64,000 bases of DNA from an uncultured Oscillospiraceae bacterium (GTDB lineage: Bacteria; Bacillota; Clostridia; Oscillospirales; Oscillospiraceae), in NCBI GenBank assembly GCA_947632155.1, contig CANROF010000007.1:1-64000 (forward strand). Direction: 5' to 3'. Below the pieces are notes generated by a model. The model saw nothing but the letters and a program-made list of their open reading frames with translations, did not search any database and was not told the origin of the DNA. Below are positions 1 through 11,721 of this stretch, one piece after another; the first letter of the stretch is position 1, and each line of letters starts with the position of its first letter. Made by a program: the position numbers and the translations under genes.

Positions 1-41
1 AACCGTGGTTTTTTCCACAAAAAAGCGGGGCCGCGAAAATT

Positions 42-65
42 CACGTCTCAGCCGACGTGTTTTTT
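42..65 (+). terminator. Weak hairpin with T-run
   Basis: CACGTC at 42-47 pairs with GACGTG at 54-59 and is followed by six T residues on the + strand. This could end a rightward transcript entering from outside the window. The stem is only six base pairs, so this is tentative. Nothing else is recognisable in positions 1-105. Confidence 0.35.
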
Positions 66-105
66 CACAGCCCCATAGGGCGTGAATGGGAAAAACGCGT
101 TTCCC

Positions 106-1284
106 TTATTTGCTGTGATTTTCCAGCCAGCGGATGGCACAGTGGGTGAGGCACGCGGCGCCCACGGGGAGGACGTCCTCGTTGTACATCACCTTGGGGT
201 TGTGGGCCGGGGCGTCGCCGCGCTCATCGGCAAAGCCGGAGGCCAGGTAGATGAAGGCCGTGGGGATCCTGTCCGCCACTAAGGCGAAGTCCTCCGAGGC
301 GCTGGAGGCGATGCCGGGGTAGAAGGCGAGGCCGGGGACGGGGACCTCCTTGATGTACCCCACCATCTCCCGGACCACCTCGCCGTCGCACACCAAGGGC
401 GGGACGCCGCGCAGAATCTGGCACTTGGCGCTGCCGCCGTAGGCCGCGGCGATGCCCTCCGTCAGCTCCCCGATGCGCCGCAGGAGCTTGTCCCGGGCCT
501 CCTTGTCGTTGGTGCGGATGGTGCCCTCCAATACGGCGGTGTCGGGGATGATGTTGGCGGTGGCGCCGGCCTCAAAGTGGCCCACGGTGAGAAGGCAGGA
601 TTTCTGGGGGTCGGACTCCCGGGCGATGAGCTCCTGGAGCCCCAGGTGGATGTGGACGCCGATGTTGATGGGGTCCACCGCCGTGTGGGGGTACGCCCCG
701 TGGCCGCCCCGGCCCCGGACGGTGATCTTGAAGATGTCCGTGGAGAACATCATGGTGGTGGCGTCGTTGTACATGACCAGGCCCACCGGGAGCTTCCCGG
801 GGCCGGTGTGGAACGCCAGGGCCGCCTCCGGCGCGGGGTCCTCAAGAATGCCGCTGTCGATCATGTTCCGGCTGCCCTCAAAAGTCTCCTCCCCGGGCTG
901 GAACATGAGCTTCACCGTGCCGCGAAGCTCGGATTCGCGTTCCTTCAGCATCTTCGCCGCCGTCAGCAGCATGGCCGCGTGGCAGTCGTGGCCGCAGGCG
1001 TGGGCCTCCGTGCCCGTGGGGCAGGCGAAGTCAAGGCCGCTCTCCTCCGGCATGGGCAGCGCGTCCATGTCCGCCCGCAGGAGAAGCACCGGCCTCCCGG
1101 AGCCCAGGACGGCGGTGACGCCCTCCCCCAGGGGCCTGGGGTCCAGGCCGTATTCCGTGAGCTTTTCGGTGACGTACCGGACGCCCCGGGGCATGTGGAC
1201 GCCGCACTCGGCGTTCCGGTGGAAAAACCGGCGGTTCTCCACCGTCTCGGCCCGGAGCTCCAGGGCCCTTTCATATTCGTTCAT
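106..1284 (-). CDS. M20-family amidohydrolase (N-acyl amino acid or peptide hydrolase)
   Basis: This 392-residue protein is a cytosolic metal-dependent amidohydrolase of the M20D type, the family that removes acyl groups from amino acids (hippurate hydrolase, IAA-amino acid hydrolase and relatives). Visible metal-site motifs are RADMDALP near residues 70-77, HACGHDCH at 95-102 and FQPGEE at 128-133, and the length is normal for the family. The ATG is preceded by a strong GGGAGG site on the minus strand, which fixes the start. It is divergent from the RNA methyltransferase gene, and the two promoters overlap. The exact substrate cannot be told from sequence; a peptidoglycan-derived or dipeptide substrate is equally possible. 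Confidence 0.9.
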   Translation of the reverse strand: MNEYERALELRAETVENRRFFHRNAECGVHMPRGVRYVTEKLTEYGLDPRPLGEGVTAVLGSGRPVLLLRADMDALPMPEESGLDFACPTGTEAHACGHDCHAAMLLTAAKMLKERESELRGTVKLMFQPGEETFEGSRNMIDSGILEDPAPEAALAFHTGPGKLPVGLVMYNDATTMMFSTDIFKITVRGRGGHGAYPHTAVDPINIGVHIHLGLQELIARESDPQKSCLLTVGHFEAGATANIIPDTAVLEGTIRTNDKEARDKLLRRIGELTEGIAAAYGGSAKCQILRGVPPLVCDGEVVREMVGYIKEVPVPGLAFYPGIASSASEDFALVADRIPTAFIYLASGFADERGDAPAHNPKVMYNEDVLPVGAACLTHCAIRWLENHSK

Positions 1285-1316
1285 GGCGGTTCCTCCCTCA
1301 TAAAAATGATAAATTG

Positions 1317-1345
1317 ATTATACACCCTTTGGCGTTGACTTGAAA
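1317..1345 (-). promoter_or_regulatory. Sigma-A promoter of the amidohydrolase gene
   Basis: On the minus strand TTTCAA and TATAAT are separated by 17 bp, about 35 bp upstream of the start codon. It overlaps the divergent promoter of the methyltransferase gene, so the two may compete. Confidence 0.6.
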
Positions 1346-1363
1346 GGCCAAAAATGATAAAAT
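1335..1363 (+). promoter_or_regulatory. Sigma-A promoter of the SpoU methyltransferase gene
   Basis: TTGACT (1335-1340) and TAAAAT (1358-1363) are separated by 17 bp. A GGGAG ribosome site follows, and the GTG start is 22 bp downstream of the -10 box. Confidence 0.65.
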
Positions 1364-1384
1364 TTTCAAAAAGGGAGTGATATT

Positions 1385-2188
1385 GTGATCGAGATCGCCG
1401 ACAGCAGCGCCCCGGAGCTGGACGTCTACGCGCGCCTCACCGAGGCGCAGCTTCGGAACGTCCTGGAGCCGGAGAGGGGCGTTTTCATCGCAGAGAGCCC
1501 CAAGGTCATCCGGGTGGCGCTGGATATGGGGTACCAGCCGCTGTCGTTTTTGATGGAGCGGCGGCACATTGAGGGCGACGGGGCGGAGCTCATCGCCCGC
1601 TGTCCCGGCGTCCCCGTCTACACCGGGGAGCGGGAGACGCTGGCGGCCCTGACGGGGTACGCCCTCACCCGGGGGGTGCTGTGCGCCATGCGGCGGCCCC
1701 GGGGCCGGGACGCGCGGGAGATCCTGGCCTCCGCCCGCCGGGTCGCGGTGCTGGAGGGCGTGGTGGACTCCACCAACATCGGCGCTATTTTCCGCTCCGC
1801 CGCGGCGCTGGGGCTTGACGCGGTGCTGCTGACGCCCACCTGCTGCGACCCCTATAACCGCCGGGCCGTCCGGGTCAGCATGGGGACGGTCTTTCAGGTG
1901 CCCTGGGCGTATCTCCAAAAATGGCCGGGGGATATGGAGCTTCTGCGCTCCCTGGGCTTCAAGACGGCGGCCCTGGCGCTGACGGATGTCTCCCTGCCCA
2001 TCGACCACCCGGCGGCAAAGGGCGAGCCGCGCCTTGCGGTGATTCTGGGCGCCGAGGGCGACGGCCTGGCCCCGGCGACCGTGGCGGCGGCGGACTACGT
2101 GCTGAAGATTCCCATGCAGCGGGGCGTGGATTCATTGAATGTAGCCGCCGCGTCGGCGGTGGCGTTCTGGGAGCTGCGGGGGAGGTAG
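1385..2188 (+). CDS. SpoU-family (TrmH/RlmB-like) RNA 2'-O-methyltransferase
   Basis: This 267-residue SAM-dependent methyltransferase would methylate a ribose 2'-OH in rRNA or tRNA. The three SpoU signatures are visible in order: VVDSTNIGAIFRSA near 125, LGAEGDGL near 222 and IPMQRGVDSLNVAAASAV near 241-258. The last forms part of the trefoil-knot SAM pocket. The N-terminal ~100 residues fit the small L30e-like substrate-binding domain. The start is GTG behind an AAAGGGAG ribosome site. The gene stands alone between the divergent amidohydrolase and a hairpin terminator. The target nucleotide cannot be assigned. Confidence 0.92.
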   Translation: MIEIADSSAPELDVYARLTEAQLRNVLEPERGVFIAESPKVIRVALDMGYQPLSFLMERRHIEGDGAELIARCPGVPVYTGERETLAALTGYALTRGVLCAMRRPRGRDAREILASARRVAVLEGVVDSTNIGAIFRSAAALGLDAVLLTPTCCDPYNRRAVRVSMGTVFQVPWAYLQKWPGDMELLRSLGFKTAALALTDVSLPIDHPAAKGEPRLAVILGAEGDGLAPATVAAADYVLKIPMQRGVDSLNVAAASAVAFWELRGR

Positions 2189-2189
2189 G

Positions 2190-2232
2190 GAAAATCGGGG
2201 AAAACAGCGATCCACCCCGTCCCCCGATTTTT
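2190..2232 (+). terminator. Terminator after the SpoU gene
   Basis: AAAATCGGGG at 2190-2199 can pair with CCCCGATTTT near 2222-2231, giving a long-looped hairpin ending in T residues directly after the stop codon. Confidence 0.55.
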
Positions 2233-2299
2233 ATGTGCGTCCCGATTGGATTTGATAAAGAAACCCCTCTCATAAAAGGGAGTCGTGCTTCATTCCAAC

Positions 2300-2400
2300 C
2301 ACGGGCCGGCACGCTGCGCCCGCAGGCGCGTTTCGGAGGCCAACCGCCCCATAGGGCGGCTCTTAGGCCGGAGATGTGGCCCTTACAGCAGGAGTGGAAG
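2300..2400. repeat. GC-rich multi-hairpin module
   Basis: This stretch holds GCGC-CCGCAG-GCGC and CAACCGCCC-CA-TAGGGCGGCTCTTAG hairpins. The second motif recurs at 46917-46941 inside a larger repeat, differing only in the loop. No gene is supported between the SpoU terminator and 2513; short frames here lack ribosome sites. Confidence 0.5.
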
Positions 2401-2512
2401 ATGATGCGGTAACAAAAAGGGGCTGTGGAAAAAGTCCCCACACAGCAAAAGAGAGTCGCCAGGAGGACGCTTTTTTCTATAAATGACAAAAGACGCTCCC
2501 GCACCCCGGAGG

Positions 2513-2541
2513 TTGACAGAATCGTCCGAAAGGAGTATGAT
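2513..2541 (+). promoter_or_regulatory. Consensus promoter of toxin-like module copy 1
   Basis: TTGACA (2513-2518), 17 bp, TATGAT (2536-2541). It drives a ~90 nt leader that can fold (CGCCAG pairs with CTGGCG), followed by the 31-residue peptide gene. The same arrangement recurs in copy 2. Confidence 0.85.
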
Positions 2542-2639
2542 GACGCCAGCCCCATTGGGGGAGGCTGTGTCCAGGGGTAGTGCGCTTCTGGCGGTGAACC
2601 CATTTCCCGGAACGTTACGTGAAGGGAGGTGGTATTGGC

Positions 2640-2735
2640 GTGAGGAAAGCTTGGATAAGGGTACTTATCACGTTCATCCTGGTAATACTATTTTTGGTGT
2701 TTCAGGATGTGTTTTTCCCCATATACGCCAGTTGA
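2640..2735 (+). CDS. 31-residue hydrophobic peptide, copy 1 (candidate type I toxin)
   Basis: This short gene starts at GTG behind GGGAGGTGG and encodes 31 residues: a basic start (MRKAWIR), a single hydrophobic segment and the end FFPIYAS. The downstream copy has the same length, start and tail. A start-Ala-stop mini frame (TTG GCG TGA, 2635-2643) overlaps the GTG and may couple or damp translation. The stop codon lies at the base of a 10 bp hairpin (2730-2739 with 2755-2764). An opposing consensus promoter at 2826-2854 would make RNA antisense to the 3' end. Family knowledge: membrane-active peptides under antisense RNA control are type I toxins. Toxicity is inferred; I do not recognise this family. 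Confidence 0.7.
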   Translation: MRKAWIRVLITFILVILFLVFQDVFFPIYAS

Positions 2736-2819
2736 CCGCCTGGACGTCACCCAAGCGGTCAACTGATTTCAAATTGGCTTGACTTGATTGGGTTCCCGTC
2801 ACAAGACATCGCCCCTTAC
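2730..2819 (-). ncRNA. Predicted antisense RNA, copy 1 (antitoxin candidate)
   Basis: Inferred from the minus-strand promoter at 2826-2854. The RNA would be complementary to the 3' end of the peptide mRNA including the 10 bp hairpin. The 5' region near 2800-2825 is conserved with copy 2. The left end is unknown; 2730 is the hairpin edge, not a mapped terminus. Confidence 0.5.
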
Positions 2820-2825
2820 AGTCTC

Positions 2826-2854
2826 AGTATACCCTCTCCTGGCCCAAAAGTCAA
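2826..2854 (-). promoter_or_regulatory. Antisense promoter of module copy 1
   Basis: On the minus strand TTGACT, 17 bp, TATACT. Transcription would start near 2819 and run back across the 3' hairpin and peptide gene. Confidence 0.75.
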
Positions 2855-2874
2855 GAGGGGGTATACTCATTTTT
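2826..2874 (+). terminator. Terminator of module copy 1, with an antisense promoter inside it
   Basis: AGTATACCCTCTC (2826-2838) pairs with 2855-2867 with one G-U pair, followed by CATTTTT. The same bases read on the minus strand give a promoter, so one palindrome ends the sense RNA and starts the antisense RNA. Confidence 0.7.
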
Positions 2875-2886
2875 GAACAGGGCCGG

Positions 2887-2915
2887 TTGACAGCGTTCGG
2901 CAAAAGGAGTATGAT
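2887..2915 (+). promoter_or_regulatory. Consensus promoter of toxin-like module copy 2
   Basis: TTGACA (2887-2892), 17 bp, TATGAT (2910-2915). The leader that follows is nearly the same as copy 1. A TTTCCC upstream of the ribosome site could pair with GGGAGG in both copies. Confidence 0.85.
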
Positions 2916-3013
2916 GACGCCAGCCCCATTTGGGGGAGGCTGTGCGGAGGTGCAGCACTTCTGGCGGTGGACCCGCTTTCCCGGAGCGTTGAGCGAAGGG
3001 AGGTGGTAATGGC

Positions 3014-3109
3014 ATGAGGAAAAGACTGTTGAAGGTACTTATTACCTTGCTGCTGACCATGGCGTTTGCCGTGATTTGCGCGGTATTTTTCCCCATATAT
3101 GCCAGTTGA
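3014..3109 (+). CDS. 31-residue hydrophobic peptide, copy 2 (candidate type I toxin)
   Basis: ATG start; 31 residues beginning MRKRLLKVLIT, with one hydrophobic segment and the end VFFPIYAS. Ribosome site GGGAGG lies 10 nt upstream. A mini frame ATG GCA TGA (3009-3017) sits closer to that site and overlaps the peptide start, exactly as in copy 1. A 9 bp hairpin (3104-3112 with 3130-3138) covers the stop. Differences between copies keep the peptide ends, hairpin stem, promoters and terminator palindrome while the hydrophobic core drifts, which suggests selection on both peptide and RNA. Predicted cytoplasmic-membrane peptide; toxin role is inferred from layout. Confidence 0.72.
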   Translation: MRKRLLKVLITLLLTMAFAVICAVFFPIYAS

Positions 3110-3193
3110 CCGCTTGGAATGCGCCCCAACGGTCAACTGACATTATAAGTTAGTTGAAAATTGCGGGTCCCCGTCACGTGACGAGCCCCTTAC
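3104..3193 (-). ncRNA. Predicted antisense RNA, copy 2 (antitoxin candidate)
   Basis: Inferred from the near-consensus minus-strand promoter. It would pair with the 3' part of the copy 2 mRNA. The 5' region is conserved with copy 1. Its left end is not defined by a clear terminator. Confidence 0.5.
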
Positions 3194-3199
3194 AGTCTC

Positions 3200-3228
3200 A
3201 GTATACCCTCTCCTGACGCGTTTGTCAA
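3200..3228 (-). promoter_or_regulatory. Antisense promoter of module copy 2
   Basis: On the minus strand TTGACA, 17 bp, TATACT; start expected near 3193, running left over the peptide gene. Confidence 0.82.
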
Positions 3229-3250
3229 GAGAGGGTATACTCATCTTTTT
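3200..3250 (+). terminator. Terminator of module copy 2, with an antisense promoter inside it
   Basis: A perfect 13 bp palindrome (AGTATACCCTCTC at 3200-3212 with 3229-3241) followed by CATCTTTTT. As in copy 1 its left arm contains the -10 box of the minus-strand promoter. Confidence 0.8.
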
Positions 3251-3269
3251 ATATTATATTAACGGCAGG

Positions 3270-3303
3270 CCCCCTGGGTGAAATCGGAATTTCGCCCAGG
3301 GGG
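3270..3303 (-). terminator. Hairpin after carB
   Basis: CCCCCTGGGTGAAAT pairs with ATTTCGCCCAGGGGG (15 pairs, one G-U). It lies 30 bp beyond the carB stop on the minus strand. There is no clean T-run after it, so termination is likely but not certain. Confidence 0.5.
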
Positions 3304-3333
3304 GGCCGGGTATTCTTTGGCGTTAAAGCCGGT

Positions 3334-7364
<4,031 letters not shown>

Positions 7365-7365
<1 letters not shown>

Positions 7366-8432
7366 TACCGCACCTCCATCATTTTGATAAATCTGTCAAA
7401 GGCCCACTCGGTGTCCCGGGGCCCGCCGTGGGCCTCCGGGTGGAACTGCATGGAGAAGGCGTTTTTGCCGGGGTAGTCCACGCCCTCGCATGTCCCGTCG
7501 TTGACGTTCACAAACCGCATTTTGCCCCCGACCTTCTCGATGTCCCTTACGTTCACCGCGTAGCCGTGATTCTGGCAGGTGATGTAGACCCGGCCAGTCT
7601 CCAGGTCCTTCACCGGCTGGTTTGCGCCCCGGTGGCCGAATTTCAGCTTCTCGGTGGAGCCCCCGGCGGCAATGGCCATCATCTGGTGGCCCAGGCAGAT
7701 GCCGAACATGGGCTTTTTCCCGAAAAGCTCCCGGATGACCTGGATGCACCCCACGTTGTCCTTGGGGTCCCCGGGGCCGTTGGAGAGCATGATCCCGTCC
7801 GGGGACCGGCTCAGAATGTCCTGAACGGTGGAATTGTAGGGGAGGACGACCACCTTGCAGCCGCGCTTTAAGAGGTTTTCCGTGATGCTCCCCTTGGCGC
7901 CGTAGTCCATGAGGACCACGGTGTGACGGACCTCCCCCTCCGGCAGCAGGACCTCCGGCTCCCGGGTGCTGGTGGCCTCCACGGAGCCCTCCACGCGAAA
8001 GTCCCTGAGGGTGTGCCAGTCGTAGTCCGCGTCGTCCGTGATGACGGCGTTCATGACGCCGCCGTCCCGTATCATCTGGGTGAGCTCCCGGGTGTCGATG
8101 CCGGAGATGCCCACGATGCCCATGCGCTCCATGAAGTGCTGGATGTTCTCCTCGCACCGGAAGTTGGAGGGCTCGTCGCAGACCTCCCTGACTATAGCTC
8201 CGCGGACATGGATGGACGAGCTCTCCATGTCCGCGTCGGCGACACCGTAATTACAAAACATTGGGAACGTGAAGATCACGAGCTGCCCATAATAGCTGGG
8301 GTCCGTAAGGCTCTCCACACAGCCGGTCATGCCCGTGGTGAAGACAAGCTCCCCAACGCCGGTCCCCGCCTTGCCAAAGGAGACGCCCTCATATTTCTTG
8401 CCGTTTTCGAGTATCAGATAAGCCTTTCCCAT
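7365..8432 (-). CDS. carA: Carbamoyl-phosphate synthase small (glutaminase) subunit
   Basis: CarA hydrolyses glutamine and feeds ammonia to CarB. The 355-residue product starts MGKAYLILENGKKYEG; the ATG at 8432 has AGGAGGG just upstream, so the longer upstream frame is rejected. Visible are the CarA N-terminal domain (TGMTGCVESLTDPSYYGQ) and the class I amidotransferase triad: Cys in FGICLGHQMM and His/Glu in MQFHPEAHGG. Its stop overlaps the carB start by one base, which suggests translational coupling. dapL lies 137 bp upstream on the same strand, with a hairpin repeat between. Confidence 0.95.
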
Positions 8433-8447
8433 AAGCCCTCCTGTCGT

Positions 8448-8565
8448 CGTCGCGGAACACGCTTTGCCTCCCCGTTCGGCAGTCGCCTTGGGCGTCTGCC
8501 TCGCGGCTCGGGCGCTGTGTTCGCTCCTCCTCTCCCCACGCAATCACTGATTGCGCGGGGACCCC
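8448..8565. repeat. Structured repeat family 2, copy 1 (dapL-carA spacer)
   Basis: This ~118 bp element shares GTCGCGGAA, GCTTT, CCTC and a block GGCTC-GGCGC-TTCGCTCC-CTCCCCAC with 55273-55374. Its arms covary with that copy: GAACAC/GTGTTC here against GAAGCC/GGCTTC there, and the terminal hairpin CCCCACGCAATC/GATTGCGCGGGG against CCCCACCGAAC/GTTCGGCGGGG. It fills most of the spacer between dapL and carA, whose ribosome site lies just to its left. Confidence 0.7.
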
Positions 8566-8569
8566 TTTT

Positions 8570-9787
8570 TCATTTCAATAATTTTTTTATCCGTTCCATC
8601 GCCTCGCACGTATTTTCATACGTCCCGAAGGCGGTCAATCTGACGTAGCCCTCGCCGCTGGGGCCGAAGCCGGCGCCGGGGGTGGTGACGATGCAGGCGT
8701 CCCGGAGGAGCTTATCGAAAAACTCCCAGGAGCCCATCCCGCCGGGGGCGCGGCACCAGATGTAGGGGGCGTTGACGCCGCCGTAGACCGTGAGGCCCGC
8801 GCCGGTAAGGGCCTTACGGATGACCCGGGCGTTATTCAAATAGTAGCGGACGTTCTCCATGGACTGCTCCCAGCCCTCCGGGGAGAGCGCCGCCTCCGCC
8901 GCCCGCTGGATGACGTAGGCCACGCCGTTGAACTTCGTCCCCATGCGCCGGTTCCACATATCCCGGAGGGACGCGCCGTCCCGTATGAGCTCCTTGGGGA
9001 TCACCGTGTAGGCGCAGCGGTTGCCGGTAAAGCCGGAGCTTTTGGAGAAGGACCGAAATTCGATGGCGCAGGTGCGCGCCCCCTCCACCTCAAAGATGCT
9101 GTGGGGGATGCCGGGCTCGGTGATGAACGCCTCGTAGGCCGAGTCAAAGAGGATGACGCTCTGGTGCTCGTTTGCGTAATCCACCCAGGTCTTGAGCTGG
9201 TCGTAATCGGCCGCCGCGCCGGTGGGGTTGTTGGGGGAGCAGATGTAGATGATGTCCGGCACACGCTCGGGAAGAGCCGGGAAGAAGCCGTTTTCCGCGG
9301 TGCAGGGGAGATAGACGAGGTTCGTCCACTTCCCGTCCTCATAGTCCCCGGCCCGGCCCGCCATGGCGTTGGTGTCCACATAGACGGGGTACACCGGGTC
9401 GCACACCGCCACCACGTTGTCAACGTCGAAGAGGTCGCCGATGTTGCCGCAGTCGGACTTGGCCCCGTCGGAGACGAAGATCTCGTCGTCGGCAATGTCC
9501 ACGCCGCCGCGCCTGTAGGCGTCCCTTATGGCGAAACGCAGAAAATCGTAGGCGCCGTTTGTCTCCTCGCAGTAGCCCCGGAAAGTCTCGGCGCGGCCCA
9601 TCTCCTCCGTGGCCTTTTGCATGGCCTCGATGACCGCGGGGGCCAGGGGGCGGGTGACGTCGCCGATGCCCATGCGGATGATGGGCATGGGGGGGTGCGA
9701 CGCCTCAAACGCCCGGGTCCGGCGCCCGATCTCCGGGAACAGATAGCCCCCGGGGAGCTTTTGGAAGTTTTTGTTCACATGCACCAT
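8570..9787 (-). CDS. dapL: LL-diaminopimelate aminotransferase
   Basis: DapL is a PLP enzyme that converts tetrahydrodipicolinate directly to LL-diaminopimelate in lysine and peptidoglycan synthesis. The 405 residues match the family in length. Visible are KLPGGYLFPEI at the N-terminus, SPNNPTGAA of the fold-I aminotransferases, and the PLP lysine in SFSKSSGFTGNR. A perfect promoter lies upstream and carA follows, so dapL-carA-carB may be one transcript. DapL organisms need DapF to make meso-diaminopimelate; the only DapF-like sequence here is the cysteine-less domain at the end of CarB. Confidence 0.95.
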   Translation of the reverse strand: MVHVNKNFQKLPGGYLFPEIGRRTRAFEASHPPMPIIRMGIGDVTRPLAPAVIEAMQKATEEMGRAETFRGYCEETNGAYDFLRFAIRDAYRRGGVDIADDEIFVSDGAKSDCGNIGDLFDVDNVVAVCDPVYPVYVDTNAMAGRAGDYEDGKWTNLVYLPCTAENGFFPALPERVPDIIYICSPNNPTGAAADYDQLKTWVDYANEHQSVILFDSAYEAFITEPGIPHSIFEVEGARTCAIEFRSFSKSSGFTGNRCAYTVIPKELIRDGASLRDMWNRRMGTKFNGVAYVIQRAAEAALSPEGWEQSMENVRYYLNNARVIRKALTGAGLTVYGGVNAPYIWCRAPGGMGSWEFFDKLLRDACIVTTPGAGFGPSGEGYVRLTAFGTYENTCEAMERIKKLLK

Positions 9788-9820
9788 GGTATTAGCCCCT
9801 TTTATGCCATTTTAACTTAA

Positions 9821-9849
9821 ATTATATGCCTCCGGGGCCGCCTTGTCAA
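9821..9849 (-). promoter_or_regulatory. Consensus promoter of dapL
   Basis: Minus strand TTGACA, 17 bp, TATAAT; start codon about 34 bp downstream of the -10 box. No riboswitch fold was recognised in this short leader. Confidence 0.85.
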
Positions 9850-9933
9850 CGCCCCGTAAAGCCCAAAAACCCCGAATTTCCGCCCCCCGGTTTGTTCACC
9901 TTTCCAAAAGCGGCGGAGCCGCGCGAAAATACC

Positions 9934-9963
9934 TTGACAGACCGCCGGGGATTCGTGTAATAT
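9934..9963 (+). promoter_or_regulatory. Promoter of asparagine synthetase 1
   Basis: TTGACA (9934-9939), 18 bp, TAATAT (9958-9963). Confidence 0.6.
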
Positions 9964-9991
9964 ACATTTCGTTACTGAAATAAACGACGCG

Positions 9992-10032
9992 ACGGTGCGG
10001 AGACGGCCCTGGGGCCATCCGCGCCGTTTTTT
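9992..10032 (+). terminator. Leader terminator (attenuator-like) before asnB
   Basis: Strong stem (ACGG, GCGGA, GGCC paired with GGCC, TCCGC, CCGT) followed by six T residues, between the promoter and the ribosome site GGAGGG. Most transcripts from 9934 should meet it before the coding region. The leader is too short for a T-box. Confidence 0.65.
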
Positions 10033-10048
10033 GCTTGGAGGGCTTCCT

Positions 10049-11629
10049 ATGTGCTCGATCATCGGCTTTCAGCGCCGCTCCATCCCCCTGGAGCTGGCGA
10101 AGCGCGGCTTTCAGGAGACAGTCTCCCGGGGGCCGGATATGTCCCGTTTCGTGGAGGCGGGGGAGGGCTGGCTGGGCTTCCACCGCCTTGCCATCATGGG
10201 CCTGACGCCGGAGGGGATGCAGCCCTTTGCCCTGGACGGCAATATGGCGGTGTGCAACGGGGAGCTCTACGGCTTCCGGCCGGTGCGGCGGCGGATGGGG
10301 AAGAAGTACGACTTCAGGTCCGACTCCGACTGCGAGATCATCCTGCCCCTCTACCGGGAGCTGGGGCTGGGCATGTTCGCGAGGCTGGACGCGGAGTTTG
10401 CCATGATCCTCTACGATGAGAAGCTGGGCCTTGTGGCGGCCCGGGACCCCATCGGCATCCGGCCCCTCTATTACGGGTATCTTTCGGACGGCTCCATTGT
10501 CTTTGCCAGCGAGCCCAAGAACCTGACGGCCTTTTGCGGGAGGATACTGCCCTTTCCCCCGGGGCATTACTGGGTGGGCGGGAAATTCGTCCGCTACCGG
10601 GACATCGCGGCGGTGGAGGGGGAGTATATCTCCGGCTCGCTCTATCAGATCTGCGCCGGGATACGCGGCCGCCTCATCGCCGCGGTGGAAAAGCGCCTGG
10701 ACTCCGACTCCCCGGTGGGCTTTCTGCTGTCCGGGGGATTGGATTCGAGCCTGGTGTGCGCCATCGCCGCCAGAATCCTGGGCAAAAAAATAAGGACCTT
10801 CGCCATCGGCATGGAGAAGGACGCCATTGACCTCAAGTACGCCCGGGAGGCCGCGGACTTCATAGGCTCTGACCACACCGAGGTCTACATGACCCCGGAG
10901 GACGTCATCGGAAACCTGGAGACGGTGATCAGGGCCCTGGGAACCTGGGACATCACCACCGTCCGGGCCAGCATGGGGATGTACCTCGTCTGCCGCGCCA
11001 TCCACGAGACTACGGACATCCGGGTGCTGCTGACGGGGGAGATCTCCGACGAGCTCTTCGGGTACAAATACACCGACTTCGCCCCCTCGGCGGAGGAATT
11101 CCAGGCGGAGGCCCAAAAGCGCGTGCGGGAGCTGCACATGTACGACGTGCTCCGGGCGGACAGGTGCATATCCGTAAACTCCCTGGAGGCCCGGGTGCCC
11201 TTCGGGGATCTGGGCTTCGTGGAGTACGTGATGCGGATCGACCCGGAGCTCAAAATGAATAAGTACGGCATGGGAAAATACCTGCTGCGCAAGGCTTTCG
11301 AGGCCGACGCCATCTTGCCGGAGAGCATCCTCTGGCGGCAGAAGGCCGCCTTCTCCGACGCCGTGGGCCACTCCATGGTGGACGATTTGAAGGACTACGC
11401 CGGGAGGGTCTACACGGACGCGGAGTTTGAAAAGCGCCGCCGGAGATACGCCTACCGCCCGCCGTTTACGAAGGAGAGCCTTTTGTACCGGGAGATCTTT
11501 GAGAAATACTACCCCGGGCAGGCGGAAATGATAGCGGACTACTGGATGCCCAACCCCGCCTGGCCCGGCTGCCGGGTCAGCGACCCCTCCGCCAGGGTGC
11601 TGTCCAACTACGGCGAGAGCGGGAAATAA
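10049..11629 (+). CDS. asnB: Asparagine synthetase (glutamine-hydrolysing), copy 1
   Basis: This 526-residue protein has the two-domain AsnB layout: an N-terminal class II glutaminase with the nucleophile Cys2 in MCSIIGF, and a C-terminal synthetase domain with the ATP pyrophosphatase loop SGGLDSS near residue 227 and the later TGEISDELFGYKY. It makes asparagine from aspartate, glutamine and ATP. The start at 10049 is set by Cys2 and by GGAGGG upstream; an earlier in-frame start would bury the nucleophile. It differs strongly from the second asparagine synthetase at 42-43.8 kb, so the two are old paralogues. It is transcribed alone and ends in a strong terminator. Confidence 0.92.
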   Translation: MCSIIGFQRRSIPLELAKRGFQETVSRGPDMSRFVEAGEGWLGFHRLAIMGLTPEGMQPFALDGNMAVCNGELYGFRPVRRRMGKKYDFRSDSDCEIILPLYRELGLGMFARLDAEFAMILYDEKLGLVAARDPIGIRPLYYGYLSDGSIVFASEPKNLTAFCGRILPFPPGHYWVGGKFVRYRDIAAVEGEYISGSLYQICAGIRGRLIAAVEKRLDSDSPVGFLLSGGLDSSLVCAIAARILGKKIRTFAIGMEKDAIDLKYAREAADFIGSDHTEVYMTPEDVIGNLETVIRALGTWDITTVRASMGMYLVCRAIHETTDIRVLLTGEISDELFGYKYTDFAPSAEEFQAEAQKRVRELHMYDVLRADRCISVNSLEARVPFGDLGFVEYVMRIDPELKMNKYGMGKYLLRKAFEADAILPESILWRQKAAFSDAVGHSMVDDLKDYAGRVYTDAEFEKRRRRYAYRPPFTKESLLYREIFEKYYPGQAEMIADYWMPNPAWPGCRVSDPSARVLSNYGESGK

Positions 11630-11636
11630 CGTTTTG

Positions 11637-11669
11637 GCGCCCCCGGAGGTTTGCCGGGGGCGCTTATTC
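11637..11669 (+). terminator. Terminator after asnB copy 1
   Basis: Perfect 10 bp stem GCGCCCCCGG/CCGGGGGCGC followed by TTATTCTT. Confidence 0.85.
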
Positions 11670-11692
11670 TTGCGGCGAGGGGCAAAAAAAGC

Positions 11693-11721
11693 TTGCAAAG
11701 GGGCGCGGAGTGTGCTATAAT
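11693..11721 (+). promoter_or_regulatory. Promoter of the rimP-nusA-infB operon
   Basis: TTGCAA (11693-11698), 17 bp, TATAAT (11716-11721), about 97 bp upstream of rimP. Confidence 0.75.

Noticed and set aside
2483..3136. Several 70-100 residue frames across the tandem modules
   Set aside because: They ignore promoters, ribosome sites and terminators, and are not conserved between the two copies; the 31-residue frames are.
9961..10048. T-box leader for asparagine synthetase
   Set aside because: The leader is too short, and no specifier loop or T-box sequence (TGGNACCGCG type) is visible.
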